64,000 bases of DNA. It comes from Chryseobacterium sp. H1D6B (GTDB lineage Bacteria; Bacteroidota; Bacteroidia; Flavobacteriales; Weeksellaceae). Shown piece by piece: positions 34,400-42,399 of this stretch. The stretch's first letter is position 1. Each line of letters opens with the position of its first letter. Under the pieces are notes generated by a model that saw nothing but the letters and a program-made list of their open reading frames with translations, was not told the DNA's origin and did no database searches. The DNA lies in the NCBI RefSeq assembly GCF_029892445.1, contig NZ_JARXVJ010000001.1, positions 4,030,001-4,094,000 on the forward strand, given 5' to 3'. Both the position numbers and the translations under genes were made by a program.

Positions 34400-35227
34400 A
34401 TGAAAGATATTAGAATCGCATTGCTGGACATGAATAACAACCATGTAAATCAAGGCTTTAAAAATATAAAAGAAATCTCCGAAGCTTTTCAGCAGCAGTC
34501 AGAAGAAAATGTAAGCATTCAGATATTTGATGTAAGATATAAAAATGAAATGCCGGATGCGGCAGATTTTGACATCTTTATTTCTTCAGGAGGTCCTGGA
34601 GATCCGCACAGAGAAGGACTTGAATGGGAAACCAAATATGCTGATTTTCTTAGCACAATCTATGAAAACAACAAGAATTCTGAAGAAAAAAAATATCTGT
34701 TCCTGATCTGCCACTCCTTCCAATTGGCAAGTATCCATTGGGAGCTGGGAAATATCTGCAGAAGAAAATCCTATTCTTTTGGGATCATGCCGGTTCATAA
34801 AACAGATGACGGAGAGCAGGAGTTCTTGTTTAAAAACCTTCCAGATCCTTTTCATGTTGTCGATTCCAGAGCATTTCAGTTCATTGAACCCGACCAGAAA
34901 CGTTTTGACGAGCTTGGAATGAAAATTATGGCTCTTGAAAAATCCCGTCCGCACATCAATTTAGAAAGAGCTGTAATGGCGGTGCGTTTTTCAGAGGAAA
35001 TATTTGGAACACAATTCCACCCCGAAGCCAACCCGGCCAGCATGATTGAAAATCTGAAAGATGTGAAGAATAAGGAAGCCATGATTGAAAGTTTCGGCAT
35101 GGAAAAATATCTTGAAACATTAGACAGAATAGACGATGAAGATAAGATCATCCTGACAAGGGCACAGATCCTTCCAAGATTTCTGCAGTTTGCAAAAAAA
35201 AACATTTTAAAGTTTGAAATGGCTTAA
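34400..35227 (+). CDS. Stand-alone class I glutamine amidotransferase
   Basis: The 275-residue protein has a GATase1 fold with nucleophile C104 in FLICHSFQLA, the oxyanion-side SSGGPGDP near 62-69, and the His/Glu pair H207/E209 in GTQFHPEANP. It resembles the amidotransferase part of GMP synthase but has no synthetase domain. It ends with about 60 further residues not needed for the core. It could supply ammonia to an ATP-grasp partner in this run, or hydrolyse a gamma-glutamyl amide as PuuD-like enzymes do. A terminator follows, so it is the last gene of the tight run. Confidence 0.85.
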   Translation: MKDIRIALLDMNNNHVNQGFKNIKEISEAFQQQSEENVSIQIFDVRYKNEMPDAADFDIFISSGGPGDPHREGLEWETKYADFLSTIYENNKNSEEKKYLFLICHSFQLASIHWELGNICRRKSYSFGIMPVHKTDDGEQEFLFKNLPDPFHVVDSRAFQFIEPDQKRFDELGMKIMALEKSRPHINLERAVMAVRFSEEIFGTQFHPEANPASMIENLKDVKNKEAMIESFGMEKYLETLDRIDDEDKIILTRAQILPRFLQFAKKNILKFEMA

Positions 35228-35257
35228 ACCATTAACGAAATAAATCATCAATAATAC

Positions 35258-35284
35258 AATCGAGCAACCCCTGCTCGATTTTTT
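35258..35284 (+). terminator. Terminator after the glutamine amidotransferase
   Basis: AATCGAGCA pairs perfectly with TGCTCGATT around ACCCC, followed by T residues. It separates the tight five-gene run from ATP-grasp-like C. Confidence 0.8.
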
Positions 35285-35305
35285 AAAATCACAAAGAAAA
35301 AGAAT

Positions 35306-36490
35306 ATGATTCCTAAATACAGAAAACAATTCAACCAAGAATTCACCGAGGAAAAATATAATCAAACTAAAGAAATTTTCAGGCAGAAAAGCGGTATTGA
35401 ACCTTCTTTCAGGCTTTCTGAAAGCCCTATGTTTCTTACTAATGAATTTAAAAATAAGCTTATTGAGGCTAGTGAAAGCATCATAGATCAAATTAAAGCC
35501 TTACCTCCTGAAACTTTACAAAATGCTGTTCCTGAAAACTGCAGCGTTCCTAATGATACGAAACAGCCCCATTTTTTCACCATCGATTTTGGAATCTGCA
35601 GAAGTGAAAATGGAGAAATTGAACCGCAGCTGATAGAACTGCAGGCTTTCCCGTCTTTGTATGCTTTCCAGAAAGTATATGAAGAAACATTGTGTGAGGT
35701 GTATCCTTTTCTTAACGGGATCAAAAATAACATGCCTCATGATGAATTTAAAAATTATTTAAAAGAAGTCATCATAGGAGACGAAAATCCTGAAAATGTA
35801 ATTCTGCTGGAAATTTTTCCTGAAAAGCAAAAAACACTGATAGATTTTATTCTTACTGAAAAATTATTAGGAATAAAAACCATCTGCCTTACAAAAGTAA
35901 AGAAAGAAGGAAGAAAATTATATTACGAAAATGAAGGAAGGCGTATTGAAATAAAGAGAATCTACAACCGTGTGATTTTTGATGAGCTGGATAGAATTCC
36001 TGACCTCACAACTGAGTTTGATTTCCGTGAAGAGGCTGATGTAAAATGGATTACCCACCCAAACTGGTTCTTTAAAATATCAAAATTCCTTCTGCCGATG
36101 CTTAAGCATCAGTTTGTACCGAAAAGTTATTTTCTGCACGAGTTTCCTGAGAATGAAAGTCTTGAGAATTTTGTATTAAAACCTCTATTTTCTTTTGCAG
36201 GAAGCGGAGTGAATTTAAATCCAACGAAAGAAATCACTGATGCCATTGAGGATAAAGAAAACTATATTTTACAGAGAAAAGTGAATTATGAACCCATTTT
36301 TGAAGACGCGAACGGTGAATTTTCAAAAGCTGAGATCCGATTATTATACGTCTGGAGAGAAAATGATGAAAGACCTGTATTACTTGAAAATCTAGGAAGA
36401 ATGACCAAAGCAGCAATGGTGAATGTAGATTTCAATAAGAAAGATGCGATCTGGATCGGAAGTTCAAATGCATTTTTTGGGGAAGAATAA
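35306..36490 (+). CDS. ATP-grasp-like protein C, function unknown
   Basis: The 394-residue protein is not one I can name. Its C-terminal third reads as an ATP-grasp: FVLKPLFSFAGSGVNLNPTK (ATP-lysine and glycine loop), YILQRKVNYEPIFEDANGEF, AEIRLLYVW and RMTKAAMVNVDF. The N-terminal part contains FFTIDFGICRSENGEIEPQL and a Glu/Gln pair (LIELQAFPSL), reminiscent of circularly permuted ATP-grasp or glutathionylspermidine-synthase-like proteins. It is co-oriented with the amide-ligase run but behind a terminator, 78 bases after the amidotransferase. A third amide-forming step in the same pathway is a reasonable inference. Confidence 0.65.
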   Translation: MIPKYRKQFNQEFTEEKYNQTKEIFRQKSGIEPSFRLSESPMFLTNEFKNKLIEASESIIDQIKALPPETLQNAVPENCSVPNDTKQPHFFTIDFGICRSENGEIEPQLIELQAFPSLYAFQKVYEETLCEVYPFLNGIKNNMPHDEFKNYLKEVIIGDENPENVILLEIFPEKQKTLIDFILTEKLLGIKTICLTKVKKEGRKLYYENEGRRIEIKRIYNRVIFDELDRIPDLTTEFDFREEADVKWITHPNWFFKISKFLLPMLKHQFVPKSYFLHEFPENESLENFVLKPLFSFAGSGVNLNPTKEITDAIEDKENYILQRKVNYEPIFEDANGEFSKAEIRLLYVWRENDERPVLLENLGRMTKAAMVNVDFNKKDAIWIGSSNAFFGEE

Positions 36491-36523
36491 TTTTTTAAGA
36501 TTTCTGCCGGCTCCGAACAACAT

Positions 36524-36563
36524 AAAAAAAGCGGAGTATATTAAATGTACTCCGCTTTTTTAA
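36524..36563 (+). terminator. Bidirectional terminator between ATP-grasp C and cphA
   Basis: AAAAAGCGGAGTA and TACTCCGCTTTTTT form a long perfect stem with A-run and T-run on opposite sides, serving the two convergent genes. Confidence 0.88.
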
Positions 36564-36573
36564 TTTATTATTT

Positions 36574-39204
36574 TTAATTCATTTTATCGTCTTCAAGCAG
36601 CTCTTTCGCTTGATATTCCTGGACAAGGTCTATCGCATTAGAGATCACATCACTTAAAGCAGTAATAAAAGTACCTTCTTCAGCCATTCCCATGGCATGC
36701 TTTAAAGCTTCAATTTCTTTAGGAATAATTTCATAGCTTACATCTCTTCCCGCTTCCTGAATCCCGTCAATGATCAATCCGTTGATCTCTTCTTCTTTCC
36801 TTCCGCGGAGATGTTTTTCGTTTCTGATAATAATGTAGTCGAACATTCTTCCGGCAATTTTCCCGCACAGTCTGATATCTTCATCTCTCCTGTCACCAAC
36901 CCCTGAAATAATGCCTATTTTCTTTGTAGATTCTACATTTTTCAGATAATCTTCGATCGCTTCATATCCTGCAGGATTGTGGGCGAAATCTATTAAAACT
37001 TTAAAGTTCTTAAATTTAAAAACATTCAGTCTTCCTGGAGTAAGCTGGGCACTTGGAATAAATGTTCTTAAAGAGTTTGAAATATCTTCAATGCCAAAAC
37101 CATACAGATAACATGCTAAACTTGCCGCCAGCACATTTGCGATCATAAATTTAGCTTTGCCTTCCATGGTAATCGGGAAATCTTTTACTTTTCCGATTCT
37201 TATTTTCCAGTCGCCTTTTTTAATCGTTACAAAACCTTCTTCATATACGCACGTGATTCTTCCTTCTTTAGCGAACTTTTTAATATGCGGATTGTTTTCA
37301 TCCAGACTGAAAATAGCTACGTTACTCGGCAGATCATTCACAATTCTCATAGAATACTCATCATCAGCATTCATCACGCTCCATCCGTTTTTCTTCACAC
37401 TGTCAAGCACAACTCTTTTAACCTTGGTAAGATCTTTAAGATTATGAATATCATTCATTCCTAAATGATCTTCTTTAATATTGGTTAAAACTCCGATATC
37501 ACACTGAGAGAACCCTAATCCGGAACGCAGAATTCCTCCTCTTGCTGTTTCCAGCACAGCAAATTCAACAGTGGGATCTTTTAGGATAAATTCAGCAGAA
37601 ATAGGTCCTGTAGTATCTCCTTTCGTCAGCATCGTATTTTGAATATAAATACCGTCTGATGTGGTAAATCCTACTCTGTATCCGTTATTTTTAACAATAT
37701 GAGAAATTAATCTTGTTGTGGTTGTTTTCCCGTTTGTTCCTGTCACCGCAATGATCGGAATAGTGAAAGGTTTTCCCTGCGGATAAAGCATATCTACTAC
37801 AGGAGCGGCAACGTTTCTTGGCAGGCCTTCACTTGGAGCAAGGTGCATTCTGAATCCCGGAGCTGCATTCACTTCAATAATAGCAGCCCCGCTTTCTTTA
37901 AGAGGCTGTGTAAGATTTTCAGCCATAATATCGATACCGCAGACATCCAGTCCTATTATTTTGGATATTCTTTCTGCCATGGTGATATTTTCAGGGTGTA
38001 CCATATCTGTGACGTCTATTGAAGTTCCGCCTGTAGAAAGATTCGCAGTAGATTTTAAATAGACCACTTCCCCTTTATGAGGAACTGTTTCTAAAGTATA
38101 CTGAAGCTTCTCAAGCAGCTCAAGAGTGTCTTTATCAACAGCAATTTCTGTAAGCACATTTTCATGGCCGTATCCTCTTCTCGGATCTGCATTTTCTTTT
38201 TCAATAAGCTGCTCCAGATTTAATTCTCCGTCTCCTACAACATGAGCAGGAACCCTTCTGGCGGCAGCCACCATTTTATTATTGATAACAAGTACTCTGA
38301 AATCATATCCTGTAATATATCTCTCAACAATTACTTTATTAGAATATTTCTGAGCGTGTTCTAATCCTATTTTTGCACTTTCCCAATCATTAACATTGAT
38401 GGATGAGCCTTTTCCATGATTTCCATCTAAAGGTTTAAGAACAATAGGATAATTTATTTTTTCGATTACTTTTTCTAATCCTTCTTCATCAACCACCAAA
38501 TCTCCTGTAGGAACCGGGATTGCCGCGTCATGAAGCATTCTTTTAGTTAGTTCTTTATTGCAGGCGATATCCACTGCAATAGAACTTGTTTTTCCTGTAA
38601 TGGTTGCCTGAAATCTCTGCTGGTTGACTCCGTATCCCAGCTGTACCAAAGAGTTAGTTCCTAATCTGATCCAAGGAATTTTTCTGGATACCGCTTCTTC
38701 AACAATACTTCCTGTTGAAGGGCCGAGACGTACCCGTTCTCTAATTTCTTTTAACCTATGGATACAAGCATTAAGATCATAGTCCTTTCCTTCAATTAAA
38801 GCTTGAGCTATTTTCACGGCTTCTTCTGCAGCATAAATCCCTGCATTTTCTTCAATGTAATTAAAAACAACGTTATAAATCCCAGGGGTTTTTGTTTCTC
38901 TTGTTCTTCCAAAACCGCTTTCCATTCCTGCTAAGGACTGGATTTCCAAAGCAATATGTTCAATCACATGCCCCATCCAGGTTCCGGTCTCTATTCTATG
39001 AAAAAAACCGCCTTCTACGCCTTCAGAACATCGATGCGCAAGGAGAGACGGCATTAGTTTTTCTATTCTTTCTCTAAAGCCTTCTATTTTATTGGTGGGA
39101 AAATTTTCCATCTCTTCAAGGTCCAACCTCATCTGTATCAGCTTCTTTCGTCTTATACTCCAAATATTCGGACCCCTTAAAGCTTGTATCTTCTCAATTT
39201 TCAT
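36574..39204 (-). CDS. cphA: Cyanophycin synthetase
   Basis: This protein of about 876 residues polymerises Asp and Arg into cyanophycin (multi-L-arginyl-poly-L-aspartate). The N-terminal domain begins MKIEKIQALRGPNIWSIRRK. The ATP-grasp domain (about 210-470) shows YPIVLKPLDGNHGKGSSINV and IIEVNAAPGFRMHL and should activate the aspartate backbone. The Mur-ligase-like domain starts at the P-loop GTNGKTTTTR (near 490), with FAHNPAGYEAIEDYL further on, and should add arginine. Length matches CphA1. I use the ATG at 39204; a TTG two codons earlier is weaker. It is divergent from cphB. Confidence 0.95.
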   Translation of the reverse strand: MKIEKIQALRGPNIWSIRRKKLIQMRLDLEEMENFPTNKIEGFRERIEKLMPSLLAHRCSEGVEGGFFHRIETGTWMGHVIEHIALEIQSLAGMESGFGRTRETKTPGIYNVVFNYIEENAGIYAAEEAVKIAQALIEGKDYDLNACIHRLKEIRERVRLGPSTGSIVEEAVSRKIPWIRLGTNSLVQLGYGVNQQRFQATITGKTSSIAVDIACNKELTKRMLHDAAIPVPTGDLVVDEEGLEKVIEKINYPIVLKPLDGNHGKGSSINVNDWESAKIGLEHAQKYSNKVIVERYITGYDFRVLVINNKMVAAARRVPAHVVGDGELNLEQLIEKENADPRRGYGHENVLTEIAVDKDTLELLEKLQYTLETVPHKGEVVYLKSTANLSTGGTSIDVTDMVHPENITMAERISKIIGLDVCGIDIMAENLTQPLKESGAAIIEVNAAPGFRMHLAPSEGLPRNVAAPVVDMLYPQGKPFTIPIIAVTGTNGKTTTTRLISHIVKNNGYRVGFTTSDGIYIQNTMLTKGDTTGPISAEFILKDPTVEFAVLETARGGILRSGLGFSQCDIGVLTNIKEDHLGMNDIHNLKDLTKVKRVVLDSVKKNGWSVMNADDEYSMRIVNDLPSNVAIFSLDENNPHIKKFAKEGRITCVYEEGFVTIKKGDWKIRIGKVKDFPITMEGKAKFMIANVLAASLACYLYGFGIEDISNSLRTFIPSAQLTPGRLNVFKFKNFKVLIDFAHNPAGYEAIEDYLKNVESTKKIGIISGVGDRRDEDIRLCGKIAGRMFDYIIIRNEKHLRGRKEEEINGLIIDGIQEAGRDVSYEIIPKEIEALKHAMGMAEEGTFITALSDVISNAIDLVQEYQAKELLEDDKMN

Positions 39205-39249
39205 AGTCAATTTGCATTTTTTCTAATTAGTAATAACATCTTCTAAAAT

Positions 39250-39257
39250 CAAAGATA
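39250..39257 (-). promoter_or_regulatory. -7 box TATCTTTG before cphA
   Basis: A TAnnTTTG match on the reverse strand lies 45 bases upstream of the cphA ATG. Confidence 0.4.
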
Positions 39258-39389
39258 ATGCAAAAGCATAAACAAAACCATAGGGTATTTAAACATTTAT
39301 CAAAAAAAAATTAAATATTATTAGCAATCTTAAAATACTCAAAATCAATTTAAATACAGTTGAAATTTCGTCAATAATTATTTATTTTT

Positions 39390-39397
39390 TAAATTTG
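39390..39397 (+). promoter_or_regulatory. -7 box TAAATTTG before cphB
   Basis: A TAnnTTTG match ends 6 bases before ATG 39404, predicting a leaderless mRNA and arguing against the TTG at 39395, which lies inside the box. Confidence 0.5.
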
Positions 39398-39403
39398 TGG
39401 ACT

Positions 39404-40294
39404 ATGATGAAACCCGTTGGAAAATTAATTATAATCGGAGGGGCTGTAAACAAAGGAAGCTTTGCTGAAACCGATTACGATCAAAACATTGAAAAGAACC
39501 TCAATTTTTTTGAAAGAGGTATTTTAAGAAAAATAATCACTGAATCTAAACATAAAGAAGACTCTGTCATTGAAGTTGTTACCACAGCTTCACAAATTCC
39601 TCAGATTGTAGGAACAGAATATAAGAAGGCTTTCGAGTTTTTAGGCGCTAAAAATGTCAATATTCTTGATGTCCACAACCGTGAGGAAGCAAATTCTGAT
39701 GCTATCGTTGCAAGGGCCAACGCGGCAGATGTTGTGATGTTCACGGGGGGAGACCAGCTTAGGCTGACTTCTATTCTTGGAGGAACAAGATTTCACGATA
39801 CCATCTTATTAAAATATCAGGAACAGGATTTTATCTATTCCGGAACTTCTGCAGGCGCGGCAGCCGCTTCTGAAAATATGATTTATCAGGGAAGCAGTTC
39901 TGAAGCACTTCTGAAAGGTGAAATTAAAACTACACAAGGTTTAGGACTGATAGACAATGTAATTGTTGATACCCATTTTGTACAAAGAGGAAGAATCGGG
40001 CGTCTTTTTCAAGCAGTTGTCAATAATCCGAGAACTTTAGGAATAGGTCTGGGCGAAGATACCGGACTTTTCATTTATAATGATGTAATGACTGCTGTAG
40101 GCTCAGGACTTGTGATTATCGTAGACGGAAGGTTTATTAAGGATACAAACCTCACCAATATTAATCTCGGTGAACCCATTTCCATAGATAATCTTACCGT
40201 ACACGTGATGTCTATGAATGACCACTTTGATTTAAAAACGAGAGATCTCACGATAGAAAACTCCCAGTTTAACCCAATACCCCAAGATAAATAA
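39404..40294 (+). CDS. cphB: Cyanophycinase (S51 family)
   Basis: This serine peptidase of about 296 residues cuts cyanophycin into beta-Asp-Arg dipeptides. The nucleophile lies in YSGTSAGAAA, and the substrate-pocket residues expected for true cyanophycinases are visible as the Gln in FTGGDQLRL and the run DTHFVQRGRIGRL (Asp, His and three arginines). It has no signal peptide, so it acts in the cytoplasm. The start is ATG 39404 (or the next ATG at 39407). It is divergent from cphA and 53 bases before the isoaspartyl peptidase gene. Confidence 0.94.
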   Translation: MMKPVGKLIIIGGAVNKGSFAETDYDQNIEKNLNFFERGILRKIITESKHKEDSVIEVVTTASQIPQIVGTEYKKAFEFLGAKNVNILDVHNREEANSDAIVARANAADVVMFTGGDQLRLTSILGGTRFHDTILLKYQEQDFIYSGTSAGAAAASENMIYQGSSSEALLKGEIKTTQGLGLIDNVIVDTHFVQRGRIGRLFQAVVNNPRTLGIGLGEDTGLFIYNDVMTAVGSGLVIIVDGRFIKDTNLTNINLGEPISIDNLTVHVMSMNDHFDLKTRDLTIENSQFNPIPQDK

Positions 40295-40295
40295 T

Positions 40296-40320
40296 AAGTG
40301 AAGATTTTCTTCACTTTTTT
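40296..40320 (+). terminator. Hairpin between cphB and the isoaspartyl peptidase gene
   Basis: AAGTGAAGA pairs perfectly with TCTTCACTT around three T residues and is followed by more T residues. It is a good intrinsic terminator within what looks like a two-gene operon. Confidence 0.75.
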
Positions 40321-40347
40321 TATATATTTAACAATCAAACAAAAAAT

Positions 40348-41190
40348 ATGAAACTTATAATACACGGCGGCTTTTTCTCTGAAAGCGATCAAAGCCATGA
40401 AATAAAAACAGCCAAACAGAATGCTTTAAAGAATATCGCTCAAAAAGCATTTGACTATTTACAATCTAATGCAGCTTTTGATACTGTGGCTTATGCTGTT
40501 TCTCTTTTAGAAGATGATGAGCTTTTCAATGCAGGAATAGGTTCCCAGATCCAAAGTGACGGAGTTATCCGCATGAGTGCCGCTATTATGGATGGCGAAA
40601 CACAGAAGCTGAGCGGTGTTATCAATATTGAGGACGTGAAAAATCCCATTTTTGTTGCCAAAGAACTGATAAAGGAAGACGACAGGGTTTTAGGAGGAAG
40701 AGGGGCAAAAATATATGCATCGGAACATGGTTTTAAAGATTTCTCAACTGAAATTCCTCAGAGAAGAAAAGAATATGAAGCCAAATTAGAAAATGGAGGA
40801 AAGGGAACTGTAGGATGTGTAGCGATTGATAAAAACGGAAAATTGGCCGTTGCCACCTCAACCGGAGGAAAAGGTTTTGAACTTCCAGGAAGGATCTCAG
40901 ATTCTGCCACTGCAGCAGGAAATTATGCCAATTCCTTCTGTGCTGTAAGCTGTACAGGCGTAGGAGAAGATATTGTGAGCAATGCAACGTCTGCAAAAAT
41001 CGTAACAAGAGTTACTGATGGAATGAGTTTGGAAAATGCATTTAATAAAACCTTTGAAGAATTAAAAACAATTGACGGCTTTGCAGGTGCTATTGCTATT
41101 GATAAAGACGGTAATATTTTCCATAAAGATTCTTATCCTACTATGGTATTTGCAAGCTTTGATGGAGAGAAATTTGAGATATTTAATTAA
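40348..41190 (+). CDS. iaaA: Isoaspartyl peptidase/asparaginase (Ntn hydrolase)
   Basis: The 280-residue Ntn-hydrolase is made as a precursor that cleaves itself before the catalytic threonine in GGKGTVGCVAIDKNGKLA (Thr near residue 154). The beta-subunit pocket segment RISDSATAAGNYAN and the N-terminal HGGFFS motif fit the family. These enzymes hydrolyse beta-aspartyl dipeptides, including the beta-Asp-Arg released by cyanophycinase, giving free Asp and Arg. Its position right after cphB supports that role here. At 280 residues it is shorter than E. coli IaaA (about 320) and there is no signal peptide. Confidence 0.9.
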   Translation: MKLIIHGGFFSESDQSHEIKTAKQNALKNIAQKAFDYLQSNAAFDTVAYAVSLLEDDELFNAGIGSQIQSDGVIRMSAAIMDGETQKLSGVINIEDVKNPIFVAKELIKEDDRVLGGRGAKIYASEHGFKDFSTEIPQRRKEYEAKLENGGKGTVGCVAIDKNGKLAVATSTGGKGFELPGRISDSATAAGNYANSFCAVSCTGVGEDIVSNATSAKIVTRVTDGMSLENAFNKTFEELKTIDGFAGAIAIDKDGNIFHKDSYPTMVFASFDGEKFEIFN

Positions 41191-41289
41191 TTTTAACATT
41201 ATTTTATCATTCCATTTATTTTTTTGGCACGCATTTTACATTAATACAAATAACAAATATTAATATCTTAATTTAAAAATTTAGAAATC

Positions 41290-41526
41290 ATGGGAAACAA
41301 AACAAACGGAATTTTAGCTTTATTAGGTTTAGGTGCTCTTGCGTATTGGAAATATAAAAAATCAACACCTGAACAGCAGCAAGTAGTAAAAGATAAAATT
41401 AATACTGCTAAAGACAATCTTAACAAATGGGGAAATGATCTTAAAAGCAAAGCTAATGACGCAGCTTCCCAGGTTCAGAGTAAAATAGACGAGGCGAAAA
41501 CTAAAGCTGAAGACTCTTTAAGTTAG
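41290..41526 (+). CDS. Small YtxH-like membrane protein, unknown function
   Basis: The 78-residue protein has one N-terminal hydrophobic segment (GILALLGLGALAYWKYKK) followed by a charged amphipathic helix rich in Lys, Asp, Ala and Gln (DKINTAKDNLNKWGNDLKSK), the layout of YtxH/CsbD-like envelope or stress proteins. I do not assign a function. It stands alone after the isoaspartyl peptidase gene and ends at a bidirectional terminator. Confidence 0.7.
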   Translation: MGNKTNGILALLGLGALAYWKYKKSTPEQQQVVKDKINTAKDNLNKWGNDLKSKANDAASQVQSKIDEAKTKAEDSLS

Positions 41527-41549
41527 AACAAATTTTAACATTCATATAT

Positions 41550-41588
41550 AAAAAATCATCGTAATAATACACTACGATGATTTTTTTT
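41550..41588 (+). terminator. Bidirectional terminator overlapping the methyltransferase stop
   Basis: AAAAATCATCGTA pairs perfectly with TACGATGATTTTT; the 3' arm contains the stop codon of the convergent methyltransferase gene. Confidence 0.85.
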
Positions 41589-42369
41589 GTGCTTCTAACG
41601 CATACACCAGCGGTATTTTATTTCCGAATTTCGAAATTCTCCACTTTCCTTTCTCAAATTCTTCAACGTGCTTAAAACAAGGATACGGCGACCAGTCGAA
41701 TTCCTGGAAACTCTTTATTTCTAACTTATTTTTAATTAAATTTTGCAGTACATCAGCTAAAGGATGATTCCACATTACATACTCCTGAATGATTTCCGCT
41801 TCAAAATCTGCATATGTACCTTCATACGTTTCTACGATGGGTTTCTCATTGAAATAATTGTACTTCACACCCTCAAAATCATCATCAAAAAGCCAGACAA
41901 CAGGATGAAATTCTGCCATTATAAATTTTCCGTCAGCCTTTAGAAAATGATCGATTACACCCGCCCATTTTTCTAAATCAGGAAGCCAGCCTATCGTTCC
42001 ATAACTTGTAAAAACGAGATCAAATTTCTCCTCTAAAACATTCGGGAGATCATACACATCTGAACAGATAAATTTTGTATCTGTACCGCACTGATACGCC
42101 AAGTCTTTAGCCGTTTCAATTGCTTTGTCCGATAAGTCTATTCCTGTAACCTCAGCTCCTAATCTTGATAATGAAATGGAATCCTGTCCGAAATGGCACT
42201 GCAGATGCAGAATCCTTTTCCCTTTAAGATCTCCCAGTAATGCCAATTCGATGGAGTTAAGAGAGCTTTTTCCTTTCAAAAATTCATCTAAAAAATAGAA
42301 ATCTGATTTCAGATGCGGTTCTACTTTGGCGTTCCAGGAGTTTTTATTTATTTCTAGATAATTTTCCAT
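41572..42369 (-). CDS. Class I SAM-dependent methyltransferase
   Basis: The 265-residue protein has the Rossmann-type methyltransferase core: motif I GKRILHLQCHFGQDSISLSR, acidic loop VTGIDLSDKAI, then KFICSDVYDLP and FDLVFTSYGTIGW. It resembles small-molecule methyltransferases of the UbiE/Methyltransf_25 type. The substrate is unknown. It lies 30 bases downstream of a membrane protein gene on the same strand; a functional link is not evident. Confidence 0.85.
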   Translation of the reverse strand: MENYLEINKNSWNAKVEPHLKSDFYFLDEFLKGKSSLNSIELALLGDLKGKRILHLQCHFGQDSISLSRLGAEVTGIDLSDKAIETAKDLAYQCGTDTKFICSDVYDLPNVLEEKFDLVFTSYGTIGWLPDLEKWAGVIDHFLKADGKFIMAEFHPVVWLFDDDFEGVKYNYFNEKPIVETYEGTYADFEAEIIQEYVMWNHPLADVLQNLIKNKLEIKSFQEFDWSPYPCFKHVEEFEKGKWRISKFGNKIPLVYALEAQKKSS

Positions 42370-42399
42370 AATTTTAATTTTAAACTGAAATATATTAAA

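Noticed and set aside
39395..39403. TTG start for cphB
   Set aside because: It lies inside the -7 promoter box; the ATG at 39404 fits better.
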